NCBI RefSeq assembly: GCF_024199925.1
Contig: NZ_JANADR010000001.1
Location: forward strand, 8,497,501-8,561,500
DNA length: 64,000 bases
Reading direction: 5' to 3'
Source of the DNA: Bradyrhizobium sp. CCGUVB1N3
GTDB taxonomy: Bacteria > Pseudomonadota > Alphaproteobacteria > Rhizobiales > Xanthobacteraceae
The notes under the pieces were generated by a model. The model ran no database searches, was not told where the DNA came from, and saw only the letters and a list, made by a program, of their open reading frames with translations. Shown here one piece after another: positions 45,157-54,032 of the stretch. The position numbers were made by a program, and so were the translations under genes. How positions within the stretch are numbered: position 1 is the first letter of the stretch; the number at the start of each line of letters is the position of its first letter.

Positions 45157-46209
45157 ATGTCGATTTCGAAGGAGCTGTCACGGCGTACATTTCTTGCAGG
45201 GGCCTCCGCCGCGGTGCTAGCGCCGGCAGTGATCACCCGCGTGCACGCGCAGGCCAAGGCGATCACGATCACCAGTTACGGCGGCACGTATCAGGACGTC
45301 CTTGTTAAAACCGTAACCACGCCTTTCACCGAGGAAACAGGGATCAAGGTCAACATCATCCCGATTCCGGACATTGCAAAGCTGAAAGCTCAAGCTATGA
45401 CCGGACGCGTGGATATCGATGTTGTGATGACCGTCGACGAGAATGCGGCGTTCGGATCCAAGCAAGGACTTTGGGATAAGATTGACTTGGGGATGCTGGA
45501 TACGGCCGACATGGCCGTCGCGCCCAAAGCTGAGTATGTAACGGCAAATTCTTTCGCGGGCGGCATTGCGTGGGACCCCCAAAAGTACGGGCCAGAGGCA
45601 CATCCCAAGAACTTCGCTGAATATTTTGACATCAAGAAGTTTCCCGGACGCCGTACCTTCCGTAATCGACCGAACGAAACGCTTGAAGCCGCTCTGCTCG
45701 CAGATGGGGTTTTACCGAAAGATATGTATCCGTTAGACGTGGATCGCGCTTTCAAAGTGTTGGATCGCGTGAAGTCGAGCGTTGCATCTTGGGTGACGGC
45801 GACTCCTCAAACGATCTCGCTTTTGCAGACTCAGGAGGTCGACTTTAGTTACAGCTACGCCAATCGGGTTAAAGCCACAAACGAGCCAGGAGGCGGCAAG
45901 CCACTCGCATTCTCGTTCGAGCAGAATCTTCTCGGCACGGACAGGTTGGCCATTCCCAAGGGAGCGCCGAACAAAGAAGGTGCAATGAAGTACATGGCTT
46001 ACTTCTTGCGACCGGACGTCACCGCACGCCTGTGCAATGCGGCCTTTATCATTCCGAACTCGAAGAAGGCAATTCCCTTGCTAGATCCAGAAGTTCGCAA
46101 ATGGACCCCCGACATCACCAATCCAAACAATGTGGTCATCGACGGCGCCTATTGGACTGAAAACCTTGAGCCGGTATCGCGCCGGTTCAAGGAATGGGTC
46201 ATCACCTGA
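45157..46209 (+). CDS. Periplasmic substrate-binding protein (PotD/iron-type family)
   Basis: 350 residues. N-terminal Tat-like signal SRRTFLAGASAAVLAPAV with cleavage expected after VHAQA near 33. The mature part begins ITITSYGGTYQDVL, typical of extracellular solute-binding proteins family 1 of the spermidine/putrescine or opine group. AAGGAG before the ATG. It determines the specificity of the transporter. Acidic clamp residues of true polyamine-binding proteins could not be assigned, so the ligand is open. Confidence 0.9.
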   Translation: MSISKELSRRTFLAGASAAVLAPAVITRVHAQAKAITITSYGGTYQDVLVKTVTTPFTEETGIKVNIIPIPDIAKLKAQAMTGRVDIDVVMTVDENAAFGSKQGLWDKIDLGMLDTADMAVAPKAEYVTANSFAGGIAWDPQKYGPEAHPKNFAEYFDIKKFPGRRTFRNRPNETLEAALLADGVLPKDMYPLDVDRAFKVLDRVKSSVASWVTATPQTISLLQTQEVDFSYSYANRVKATNEPGGGKPLAFSFEQNLLGTDRLAIPKGAPNKEGAMKYMAYFLRPDVTARLCNAAFIIPNSKKAIPLLDPEVRKWTPDITNPNNVVIDGAYWTENLEPVSRRFKEWVIT

Positions 46210-46221
46210 TCCGGATACAAC

Positions 46222-46249
46222 GCTTGGGCGTCGTAATCGACGCCCAAGC
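46222..46249 (+). terminator. Perfect hairpin after the binding-protein gene
   Basis: 12 bp stem GCTTGGGCGTCG, loop TAAT, complementary stem. No T-run follows, so it is more likely an mRNA-stabilising or attenuating hairpin. This is a common device to raise binding-protein levels above those of the downstream enzymes. Confidence 0.7.
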
Positions 46250-46314
46250 TCACGAGCCTTCCACGACTTTCTTGCCTCCGACAGGCTCAAGCTAAATCTA
46301 TCGCAGGAATCACC

Positions 46315-47637
46315 ATGGGTACGACGGCCGACATCGCACAGTTTGTTCAAAAGACCACTTTTGATGAGTTTGACCCGGAGCTCGTTCACCACGTGAAGAA
46401 CGTGTTTCTTAGCGGCGTCGGAATGACCCTGGCTGGTGTCGACAGCGAAACCAGTAAGGCCATTCTGAGCTACGTGAAGGAATGCGCGGCTCCACAAGAA
46501 GTTGGTGTGATTGGCGCAAACTTTCGCACTTCCGTTGAATACGCGGCGCTGGCAAACGGGACGACCTCCCATACCACGGAGCTCGAAGACGATACTCGAG
46601 CTGAAAACATGTACAGCGTTGGCGTCTTCCCCGCCATGTTCGCATTGGGTGAGAAGCTGAACGTATCGGGCAGAGAACTGATAGAGGCGTTCGTTATAGC
46701 CTGGGACGTTGCGTCGAAACTGGCGATCGCTTCGCAGGATATGATGGCCCGCGGCCTGGCGCCTTGGTCTGCTGGCTCTACAATCGGCGTAGCCGCTGGC
46801 GCAGCGAAGTTGCTTAAACTTAATGATGAGCAGATCGGCATGGCCGTTAGCATAGCGGCCTCTCACGCGGCGGGCCTATTCAAGCAAGTTGGCTCAGGGG
46901 CTCACCTGTACGAGTCTGGCATGGCTGGGCGGAACGGCTTAGCTTCGGCTCTCCTAGCCAAACACGGCCTGACCGGCCAACCCGCGGTGCTGGAGTGCCC
47001 GATGGGATATCTTCACGCGGTCGCCGGAATCGCAAACCCTGATCTAAGGCTCGGGGCGCCGTTTAGGGCGCAGGATATTGAAATCAAAAAGTATCCATGC
47101 TGCCTATCCCAAATGCATCCTATCGATGCTTTTGTTAGGCTAATCGAAGAGCGTGGCCTTTCCGCGCACCAAGTGAAAGCTGTTCGCCTGGAAGCGCCGC
47201 CTTCGTTTCAACTCGCGGCCGCGCTTTATCATCACCCAAAGAATGGGGACGAGGCGAAGTTCAGCTTGGCTCACAGTATTGCATCTAGCTTCTTGGACAA
47301 AAAGCCGTGGCTGGATAGGTATACCACCGAAGGTGCGAATGGACTGGATGTGGCTGCCTTCCGCGATAAGATCGAGATCGTCTATCGAGCGGAGCTAGCT
47401 GGCCAAGCACTGCCAATTACTGTCACTTTGAACGATGGTTCGCAGGTCAACTCGATGACTCGGAAGATTACTGAGCACATCGACGTCAGCGATGACGAGA
47501 TCCTCGACAAGTATCGCAAATGTGTCTCAGGCATTTTCTCCGCAAGTCGCGGAGATCAAATCTCCGAAAGCCTTCTTTCCTTGGAGCAAATTCCTGACAT
47601 CTCCGAATTGATGAAGAATCTCACCTTCATCAATTGA
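46315..47637 (+). CDS. MmgE/PrpD family protein
   Basis: 440 residues. N-terminal helical domain with VLSGVGMTLAG-like KNVFLSGVGMTLAGVDS, then ALANGTTSHTTELEDDTRAENMYSVGVFPA (in pattern; active-site His/Asp region), SGAHLYESGMAGRNGLASALLA and YPCCLSQMHPIDA. The family includes 2-methylcitrate dehydratase, cis-aconitate decarboxylase and iminodisuccinate epimerase. Downstream of a transporter it probably acts on the imported compound by dehydration or epimerisation. Which one cannot be told from sequence. Confidence 0.88.
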   Translation: MGTTADIAQFVQKTTFDEFDPELVHHVKNVFLSGVGMTLAGVDSETSKAILSYVKECAAPQEVGVIGANFRTSVEYAALANGTTSHTTELEDDTRAENMYSVGVFPAMFALGEKLNVSGRELIEAFVIAWDVASKLAIASQDMMARGLAPWSAGSTIGVAAGAAKLLKLNDEQIGMAVSIAASHAAGLFKQVGSGAHLYESGMAGRNGLASALLAKHGLTGQPAVLECPMGYLHAVAGIANPDLRLGAPFRAQDIEIKKYPCCLSQMHPIDAFVRLIEERGLSAHQVKAVRLEAPPSFQLAAALYHHPKNGDEAKFSLAHSIASSFLDKKPWLDRYTTEGANGLDVAAFRDKIEIVYRAELAGQALPITVTLNDGSQVNSMTRKITEHIDVSDDEILDKYRKCVSGIFSASRGDQISESLLSLEQIPDISELMKNLTFIN

Positions 47638-47676
47638 ACGCTGCAGTGCACCCCGATGGGCACGAAGGAGTCGGCA

Positions 47677-48519
47677 ATGGGACGTTTGGACGGAAAAACC
47701 GCTGTGATCACTGGTGGAAGCCAAGGAATTGGGCTGGCCACTGTAGAACTGTTCGTCGCGGAAGGCGCGAACGTCGTTGTTGCCGACCTTCTTGCCCCGG
47801 AGGGTGAGGCCTTATGCGAGCGCCTTGGCGCTGTCTGCCTATTCCGCAAGACCGATGTTACGGACGAAGATCAGTTCAAGAGCCTAATTGAATTCGCTGT
47901 AGAGCGATTGGGTCGTATCGATTGCCTTTTCAACAATGCTGGAATGCTTGGTCAAATCGGCGGCATTGAATCGATGCAAGTGGATCGATTTGATCGCGTA
48001 ATGGTCTCACACGTGCGGAGCGTCATGCTCGGGATGAAGCACGTTGCTCCTCACATGAAAAAGCAGGGCTTTGGCAGCATTATCAACACGGGGAGCATCT
48101 CAGGCATCCAGGCTGTGTCGGCGTACATGGATTACAGCGCCGCGAAGGCAGCTGTCATACATCTCACCAAGTGCGCGGCAATGGAGCTCGGCGAATTCAG
48201 CATCCGCGTGAATTCGGTCTCACCTGGCCAGATTGCGACTGGAATGGGAAAGACGGGTCCCGAGGCCCTTCAGAAAGCAGCTCTCCTTCGTGAACTCAAC
48301 AAGACTCGTCAGCCAATACCGCGCTCCGGCCTTCCGGAAGATATTGCTTTCGCAGCCTTGTATCTTGCGAGCGACGAATCCAGCTTTGTGAATGGCCACG
48401 ACCTTGTTGTGGACGGCGGTATGATTGGCGGAACGGGCTGGACCGAACGTCAGCGAATGAATGCTGAGTTTCAGAACGCACTCAACTCAGCTGGTCCCCA
48501 GTCAAAGTCTTCCAATTGA
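47677..48519 (+). CDS. Short-chain dehydrogenase/reductase 1
   Basis: 280 residues from ATG 47677 (AAGGAG six bases before; ATG 47656 is less well placed). GxxxGxG in TGGSQGIGLATVEL, NNAG in CLFNNAGMLG, catalytic YMDYSAAKAAVIHL (YxxxK) and INTGSISG with the Ser. Ends with the C-terminal NGHDLVVDGGMIGGTGW. NAD(P)-dependent alcohol or keto oxidoreductase in the same operon as the MmgE/PrpD gene. Confidence 0.9.
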   Translation: MGRLDGKTAVITGGSQGIGLATVELFVAEGANVVVADLLAPEGEALCERLGAVCLFRKTDVTDEDQFKSLIEFAVERLGRIDCLFNNAGMLGQIGGIESMQVDRFDRVMVSHVRSVMLGMKHVAPHMKKQGFGSIINTGSISGIQAVSAYMDYSAAKAAVIHLTKCAAMELGEFSIRVNSVSPGQIATGMGKTGPEALQKAALLRELNKTRQPIPRSGLPEDIAFAALYLASDESSFVNGHDLVVDGGMIGGTGWTERQRMNAEFQNALNSAGPQSKSSN

Positions 48520-48546
48520 CCTCCGGTCGCGCTCGCAGGGTGAAGC

Positions 48547-49344
48547 ATGCAGAATCGTTTGAAGGGTAAAGTCGCAATCGTTGCGGGAGCCGGATCAACC
48601 GGAGGCGACGGTCTCGGGAACGGGAAGGCATCGGCGGTTGTTTATGCCCGCGAGGGCGCCTCAGTTATGCTTGTTGACCTTAATCTGGAGGCCGCGGAGA
48701 AAACCCGCAAGATGATCGAGCAGGAAGGGGGCACCTGCTTTGCTTTTCAGGCAAACGTAAGCCAGCGTTCGAATTGCGAGGCCATGGTAAGAGAGTGCCT
48801 GAAAAGATATGGTCAAATAGACATTCTTCATAACAACGTTGGTGTTGAGCCGAAAACGTTTGGGGGCGTGCTGGATACCGACGATGCTGAATGGGATCGC
48901 GTAATCAACGTTAATCTGAAGAGTATGTTCATCGCTTCCAGCGTGGTCCTGCCATCAATGTTGGAGCGAGGCAGTGGATCGATTCTGAATATTTCGTCGG
49001 TCTCGGCCGAGAGGCTCTCTCTAGGATTATTTCTATATTGTATTTCCAAGGCTGGGGTGAACACCCTTACCAAGGCGATGGCGCTCGACTACGCGGATAA
49101 AGGTATTCGCGTTAATGCGATTATGCCTGGGCTAATGGATACACCCATGGTCGAGAGGCACAAAGAGTTTTACGGCGGTGACCGCGAAAAAATGCGCCAG
49201 CTTCGAAATGAACGCGCCCCAATGAAGCGCATGGGAGAAGCTTGGGATGTCGCAAATGCCGCCCTGTTCTTGGTTTCGGACGACGCCAAGTATATCACCG
49301 GCCAGGTCCTTGCCGTCGATGGCGGATATCTGTGCAAACCCTAA
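48547..49344 (+). CDS. Short-chain dehydrogenase/reductase 2
   Basis: 265 residues. The cofactor motif is widened: AGAGSTGGDGLGNGKASA, with an insertion in the usual GxxxGxG. HNNVGVEPKTFG (NNxG), ILNISSVSA and LYCISKAGVNTLTKA (Tyr and Lys). Last gene of the transporter operon, 27 bp after SDR 1. Substrate unknown. Confidence 0.88.
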   Translation: MQNRLKGKVAIVAGAGSTGGDGLGNGKASAVVYAREGASVMLVDLNLEAAEKTRKMIEQEGGTCFAFQANVSQRSNCEAMVRECLKRYGQIDILHNNVGVEPKTFGGVLDTDDAEWDRVINVNLKSMFIASSVVLPSMLERGSGSILNISSVSAERLSLGLFLYCISKAGVNTLTKAMALDYADKGIRVNAIMPGLMDTPMVERHKEFYGGDREKMRQLRNERAPMKRMGEAWDVANAALFLVSDDAKYITGQVLAVDGGYLCKP

Positions 49345-49800
49345 ACCCGTACCCCGGGGAGGCAGAGGAGTCCTGTTTCCCCTCATACCTTGCTGGGTCT
49401 TAGCGGAGGGGTGCAAGAAGGCGCCGGCGTAGCGTAGCCCGATAGAGACCGGACAACACGGAATTCCTGACAGATTCGGATAGGGTCGGCTCTCTGGTTG
49501 TTGAGCCTCGCCGAACCAAATGTTCCTCTTCACCCTGATCGGCGATGAAATATTCGCCGCGTCAGGTGCAATACGACTGCTTGGTGCAATTCATTTAGGC
49601 CGTGTACCGATGAACTCGGCCGCGATGCGACGAAGGCTAACTCCGCTTTTCCCCCCCTATAGCGACCAAGTTCGTGCGGCAGCAAAATATGTCACGATGG
49701 GAAGAAGCGATATGCGCCGCGCTTTGCACCTAATTTTTACACCGCCACTCCGCAAGATTGTTGGATCGCAAATCCGGTACATAATTCTTGACTTCAGCAC
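49345..49800. other. 456 bp without a supported gene
   Basis: Region between the SDR operon and the convergent purN-like gene. A short plus-strand frame (49520-49804) shows no protein similarity. Nothing else recognised. Confidence 0.35.
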
Positions 49801-50388
49801 CTAGAAATTCAGCTGGCCAGTCTGAATTCGATTTAGCGTTTCGACGAAAAGCGATGCCTCGGCGCCCATGACCAGCTCTTCGAGTGCTGCAACGTCAGCG
49901 CCGGTAGGAATAGGGATTGCTCGCTGCGCGATGATGCTGCCGGTGTCATATTCGCCGTCTATCAGATGAATGGTAGCTCCCGTCTCAAGTTCACCAGCGG
50001 CGAGAACCGCCTCGTGGACACGCCGTCCGAACATGCCCTTGCCTCCAAATTTTGGAAGTAGCGCGGGGTGCGTATTCAGAATTCTTCCGGCAAAAGCTTC
50101 CAACGTCCGAGGTCCCAATTTCCGGAGATAACCTGACAAAATGACCAGATTGACACCGGCAGCCTTCAAGACTTCGCACAACGCTATATCCGCCTCTCCA
50201 GCGTCTGGTAGCGTCGGAATGACGCGTGTAGGAATCCCTCGTCCCTGCGCCCACGGCAGAGCAGCCGACTCGGCCTTGTTGCTCACCACTACGCAGGCGT
50301 GCGCACACAAGCGATGCGCAGCAATCGCATCGACGATTGCTCTCATGGCACTGCCATTATTGGAGGCAAGAAAGCCCAATTTCAACAT
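49801..50388 (-). CDS. PurN-like formyltransferase
   Basis: 195 residues. GART fold motifs: LGFLASNNGSAMRAI, VILSGYLRKLGPRTL, ILNTHPALLPKFGGKGMFGRRVHEAVL with the catalytic Asn and His, and HLIDGEYDTGSIIAQ with the catalytic Asp. Canonical PurN transfers formyl from 10-formyl-THF to GAR in purine synthesis. The chromosome should have its own purN, so this copy may be specialised (formyl transfer to another amine). No purine genes are nearby. Confidence 0.88.
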   Translation of the reverse strand: MLKLGFLASNNGSAMRAIVDAIAAHRLCAHACVVVSNKAESAALPWAQGRGIPTRVIPTLPDAGEADIALCEVLKAAGVNLVILSGYLRKLGPRTLEAFAGRILNTHPALLPKFGGKGMFGRRVHEAVLAAGELETGATIHLIDGEYDTGSIIAQRAIPIPTGADVAALEELVMGAEASLFVETLNRIQTGQLNF

Positions 50389-50576
50389 GACGTTTCAAGG
50401 GCACCAAGGCTAAAGCCGAAGGGCCAAAGGTACTCGTTTCGGGCTTATTGTCCATGAGATTCCGAGCGGTGCAAAATTCTTTGATTCTTTGAAAACAAAA
50501 ACGGCGCGAGGCCTTCTTCGGTACGTCGCGCGGTCACATGATGGCAAGAATCCGCGATCAACAAGATATTGGCCTT

Positions 50577-50855
50577 TCATATGCGGAGTGCGTAGTACCG
50601 TGAGTAGGTTTCGCCGTCTGGATTCCAGGGGGCCGTAGGTTGGAAGCCCATCCTTTCGTACAGACTGCGAGGCCGTCGGCGCATTGTTGCTGGACAAGCG
50701 TATGCGATCGTATCCCGCGCTGCGGGCAAAGCTGATGAGTCCATCTGCGATAACCCTTGCGATTCCGCGGCCTCGGTAGATTGGGGCCACAAACATGCGA
50801 ACCATTTCGCACTCTCGATCGTCGAGGCGCTTGATCGCACCGGTCGGTCCTTACA
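50577..50855 (-). pseudogene. GNAT acetyltransferase remnant
   Basis: Shifted frames give AIKRLDDRECEMVRMFVAPIYRGRGIARVIADGL in pattern (acetyl-CoA loop RGRGIA), NNAPTASQS, then after a one-base shift near 50670 SLYERMGFQPTAPWN. The N-terminus is cut by a TAA near 50856. So a truncated and frameshifted GNAT gene. Confidence 0.75.
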
Positions 50856-51020
50856 CCACTTGCTACTTCCGCTTGTTCGCTGGCGGCGGGCTAGTGTCTG
50901 GGGATTCCGGCCGATTAAGATCAGGTAGGGCAAAGGCCCCGAAGCCTCAGAGAAATTTCTCTAAGGCGAGGAGCACGTCCAAGTGAGATAGTTGAAGACA
51001 ACGTTAGAAGGGGCTCTGCA
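50856..51020. other. Short spacer between the GNAT remnant and a methyltransferase gene
   Basis: No gene. GAAGGGG lies upstream of the methyltransferase start. Confidence 0.3.
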
Positions 51021-51719
51021 GTGAATCCAAATGACTATGACGCGATGGCGCTGGCCTACAGCGTCGACAATGAGCAGAACGCGTGGAATGCGCTTTATGA
51101 GAGGCCCGCCATTCTCGGTCTGGCCAGCGACGTCAATGGGTTGCGCGTACTCGACGCGGGTTGTGGCGCTGGGGCGCACGCCGTGGCTCTCGTGGAGAGA
51201 GGAGCAAACGTTTCGGGTTTTGATCTGAGCGAGCAGCTCTTGGCTATCGCTCGGCAGCGCCTCGGCGGGCAAGTCCCGCTCGTACAGGCAGATTTGAACG
51301 CGGCGCTTCCGTATCCCGATGGTCAGTTTGACTTGGTGCTATCGGCCCTAGTCATGCACTACGTCGAGGATTGGGCCATACCTCTCGGGGAATTCGCGAG
51401 GATCTTAAGGAAGGGCGGTCGACTGGTTTTCTCAACCCACCATCCCTTTATGGATCATGTGCTGGCGAAGGGCGAAAATTACTTTGCGACCTATGCTTTC
51501 AAAGAGAGCTGGGAGCGAGGCGGTCAGCAGGTCACAATGCAGTTCTGGCATCGTCCTCTTTCGGCAATGTTGCAATCCCTGACAAGAGCGGGCTTTTCGG
51601 TCGAGCGTATCGATGAACCTATGCCGCTGGAGAGTGCGCGAGAGGAGTTTCCCGACGCGTACCGAACACTTACGACTTCGCCACGCTTCATATTTTTCTC
51701 CGCACGAACGATCGAATAG
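51021..51719 (+). CDS. Class I SAM-dependent methyltransferase
   Basis: 232 residues starting MNPNDYDAMALAYSVDNEQN. Motif I VLDAGCGAGAHAVAL, motif II SGFDLSEQLL, VQADLNAALPYPDGQFDLVLSALVMHYVED (motif IV region) and LRKGGRLVFSTHHPFMDH. Same architecture as the damaged gene at 18328 (HPF/HPI after the motif V strand), about one third identical by eye. Substrate unknown, small-molecule type. Confidence 0.88.
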   Translation: MNPNDYDAMALAYSVDNEQNAWNALYERPAILGLASDVNGLRVLDAGCGAGAHAVALVERGANVSGFDLSEQLLAIARQRLGGQVPLVQADLNAALPYPDGQFDLVLSALVMHYVEDWAIPLGEFARILRKGGRLVFSTHHPFMDHVLAKGENYFATYAFKESWERGGQQVTMQFWHRPLSAMLQSLTRAGFSVERIDEPMPLESAREEFPDAYRTLTTSPRFIFFSARTIE

Positions 51720-51966
51720 TGCTTTTGTGGCTACCGCGGGAGTGTTGGCAGCACCGGGCCGTTTGCGAGCCATTCAGCCATCTACTTCGCAAGGCTCTCC
51801 GCAGCAGAGATGATGACACTCAATTCGTCCCATCATATTTTGGACGGCATCAACTGTGGCGCCTCGTCCGGATTTTCGTGGAGCGCTGGTTTGGCATCAC
51901 CACAAATATCAACGACGGGGCTGTGAACTTCGGTTGTTCGTCTTTGGCCTCAAAAGAGAGGTCGTC
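51720..51966. other. Spacer, nothing recognised
   Basis: About 250 bp between convergent genes, no terminator seen. Confidence 0.3.
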
Positions 51967-52617
51967 TTATTTGCTGTTTGCGGACGCGGCCAACTTCTCA
52001 AACGCGGTCAGCCGTTCGTGGATACCTTCAAGTCGCTGCAGGATAATTGCCGCACAATCCTGAGGGCTGGTGGATGACGTGTCGATTTCCAGATCGTAGA
52101 TGCCGGGAATGTGGACTTTATGCTGCCATGCAAGTACCGGGGCCGGTACGGGTTCTTGATCGGAACCTGCTAGATACAAATTCTCTGGTCCAACCTGACC
52201 TTGTCGTCTACGCTCCATAATGACGTCGATCGAGCAGCGAACGCCGACAAACAAGACCGGTAGCCCAGATAGTCGCTGCGCGCATTCGACGAGGATATTG
52301 GCAGGCTTTGCATAAGAATTGTGATGTCCGACGTCGACGACCACATTTAGTCCCAGGCGACTGTGAGCTGCAATCGATTCATAGAGGGCAGCATAAAACA
52401 CAGGTATCAGAGGTTCGAGATCCGGTCGTTCGCCGCCTGGGCGAACGCCAATGCCGGGCTGGAAACGACTTGGCGTCATCTCCCTGACATAGACGTCGAC
52501 GCCCAGATTGACCCAAGGACCATCGAACGTGTCCTGGATAACCTTTACGATGCTCGACTTTCCTGATCGAGGAGGCCCGTTCAGGATCACAACTTGCCCC
52601 GCGCTTCCTGTATTCAT
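51967..52617 (-). CDS. Chloramphenicol-phosphotransferase-like P-loop kinase
   Basis: 216 residues. Walker A ILNGPPRSGKSSIVKVIQ at the N-terminus, GVDVYVREMTPSRFQPGIG (substrate region of CPT), LNVVVDVGHHN (Walker B-like Asp) and FVGVRCSIDVIMERRR. The family includes chloramphenicol 3-O-phosphotransferase but most members phosphorylate unknown substrates, so resistance should not be assumed. Confidence 0.82.
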   Translation of the reverse strand: MNTGSAGQVVILNGPPRSGKSSIVKVIQDTFDGPWVNLGVDVYVREMTPSRFQPGIGVRPGGERPDLEPLIPVFYAALYESIAAHSRLGLNVVVDVGHHNSYAKPANILVECAQRLSGLPVLFVGVRCSIDVIMERRRQGQVGPENLYLAGSDQEPVPAPVLAWQHKVHIPGIYDLEIDTSSTSPQDCAAIILQRLEGIHERLTAFEKLAASANSK

Positions 52618-52734
52618 TTAGAGTTCCTCAACAGTGAGATTATTTACGAACGAGCGTCGCTTGAACCGATGACCCGCACATTGCCGATAAGTCCTTGTTG
52701 CAGAGGTTTGTCCTGAGAGGTTCGATCAGCATGC

Positions 52735-52990
52735 ATTCGATGCAGCAAGTCTTTTTCTCCGCTCTGCGCCCGATCCCTGCGCCGGCTGAATACTTGTTGA
52801 ACTAACCCATTTCCTGCCTCGTCTATTCATCCCCGTCGTCGATCGCATGCTGCGTTGGCGTTCGCCGGGGATGATCACGGGGGTCACTTCAATCCATTCG
52901 GAAGCGTTCTCGCGTGGCGCGCATGCTGCGCACCGATCGGCGATAGCGATTTTCCTCGAGAATCCCGAGATCGTCGAGGTGATGCTCAAA
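52735..52990 (+). repeat. Partial copy of the trbB upstream region and 5' end
   Basis: Matches 55381-55645 with scattered differences and indels. Shared tracts include GAATACTTGTTGAACT, CCCATTTCCTGCC, AATCCATTCGGA and TCGTCGAGGTGATGCTCAA. Confidence 0.85.
52855..52990 (+). pseudogene. trbB 5' remnant
   Basis: Translation gives [10 protein letters not shown], then after small deletions AIFLENPEIVEVML, equivalent to [13 protein letters not shown] and [14 protein letters not shown] of TrbB at 55526. The GTG start is mutated to ACG and similarity ends at codon 40. It marks a former junction with the trb operon. Confidence 0.85.
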
Positions 52991-53243
52991 TCGGACCCAA
53001 GGCCACGCCACGTCTGCAACAGGTAAACCGGGTCGGTTTGGCCTTACGGCCGATGATTTTCAGATGGCCCCGGTACGGACGCCTTCGGCACTCCCCGGGA
53101 GATCTCCGTCGGGCCGTTAACGGAACATTATTGCTCCGTCTCTTTTGACAGAGGCTTGTCAGTCCAAAACGATTATGCTGCGTCGGGGCAGAGCGAGGCG
53201 CTACAGAAGGCGGGCCTCGAACCGAAGCGCTACGGATTGAAAG
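52991..53243. other. Spacer after the trbB remnant
   Basis: No supported gene; no similarity to trbB beyond 52990. Confidence 0.35.
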
Positions 53244-53438
53244 ATGCGATGGCCTCAGTGGTACCCGACGCGCGCCGACATCGTTGGCATCCTATTCGCG
53301 CTCGTAGTGGCGTGTGTTTTCGCATTTGTTGTCGTGCGATTTCCTTACTTCCATCAAGCGACTGGCTTCGGTCCGGATTGGGATTGTAAAGTCATGCCTA
53401 AGGGCGAACCCGTCTGCACTAAGAGATTGGGTCGGTGA
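53244..53438 (+). CDS. Small single-span membrane protein
   Basis: 64 residues: MRWPQWYPTRADIVGILFAL at the start, one membrane helix at about 13-32 and a Cys-containing tail (DWDCKVMPKGEPVC). No strong ribosome site. No family recognised. It directly precedes the gene split by the IS3 element. Confidence 0.5.
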   Translation: MRWPQWYPTRADIVGILFALVVACVFAFVVVRFPYFHQATGFGPDWDCKVMPKGEPVCTKRLGR

Positions 53439-53475
53439 GGGGAATGGAACGCAGATGTTAGTCAGATGAGGAGCG

Positions 53476-53652
53476 ATGGCCAAGGCGACGATTGGTGACT
53501 TGGAGGGCGGGGCGGCATTATGCGCGTGGTTTGAGGGCGTTCCTTCGTTCCACGACGCGACGCTGCGTGAGCTTGAGCTTCGCCAAGGCGCGCCGAGTCG
53601 GCTGGTCGCTCGCACATTCCGGATTGAGTCGGAAGTCGACGCTCAGGGGTAT
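53476..53652 (+). pseudogene. 5' part of a 130-residue gene split by the IS3 element
   Basis: From ATG 53476, 59 codons ending at TAT 53650-53652 just before the left IS end. Includes WFEGVPSFHDATLRELELRQ. Joined to 54978-55193 it gives one frame of 130 residues. The FHDATL segment recalls Imm50-type immunity proteins, a tentative family link. Confidence 0.8.
53649..53652 (+). repeat. Target-site duplication GTAT, left copy
   Basis: GTAT abuts the left inverted repeat of the IS and recurs at 54974-54977. Confidence 0.85.
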
Positions 53653-53702
53653 TGAACCGCCACGGGTTTGCCGGAGGCTCCAACTCCTGAGAGGATGGAG
53701 CC

Positions 53703-54032
53703 ATGACAAGCAAGACGACGAACAAGTTTTCACCCGAGGTCCGGGCTCGTGCGGTTCGGATGGTTCTGGATCATGCGAGCGAGCACCCGTCGCGGTGGGC
53801 GGCCGTGACCTCGATTGCGGCCAAGATCGGCTGCACACCGCAGACGCTGCACGACTGGGTCAAGAGGGACGAAGTCGATAGCGGACACCGGGCCGGCGTT
53901 CCGACCGACATGGCCGAGAAGCTGAAGGCGCTGGAGCGGGAGAACCGTGAGCTTCGGCAGGCGAATGAGATCCTGCGCAAGGCGAGCGCGTATTTTGCGA
54001 TGGCGGAGCTCGACCGCCGGTCCAAGCCATGA
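53703..54032 (+). CDS. IS3-family transposase OrfA
   Basis: 109 residues. Helix-turn-helix [16 protein letters not shown] and [18 protein letters not shown], followed by a leucine-zipper-like [21 protein letters not shown]. OrfA binds the IS ends. Its stop overlaps the OrfB start (ATGA at 54029); in IS3 elements a -1 frameshift makes the OrfAB transposase, OrfB alone being an accessory product. Confidence 0.93.
   Translation: MTSKTTNKFSPEVRARAVRMVLDHASEHPSRWAAVTSIAAKIGCTPQTLHDWVKRDEVDSGHRAGVPTDMAEKLKALERENRELRQANEILRKASAYFAMAELDRRSKP

Noticed and set aside
42249..46209. Spermidine/putrescine specificity for the ABC transporter
   Set aside because: The family also imports opines, iron complexes and other amines; polyamine-binding residues could not be confirmed.
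32024..49344. Carnitine or stachydrine degradation cluster
   Set aside because: The ligase and hydratase recall CaiC/CaiD, but CaiA/CaiB, Rieske demethylases and betaine demethylation genes are missing, so a named pathway cannot be assigned.
49520..49804. 94-codon plus-strand frame
   Set aside because: No similarity, no good start context and it overlaps the end of the convergent purN-like gene.
51967..52617. Chloramphenicol resistance gene
   Set aside because: Only family-level similarity; most members of this kinase group have unknown substrates.
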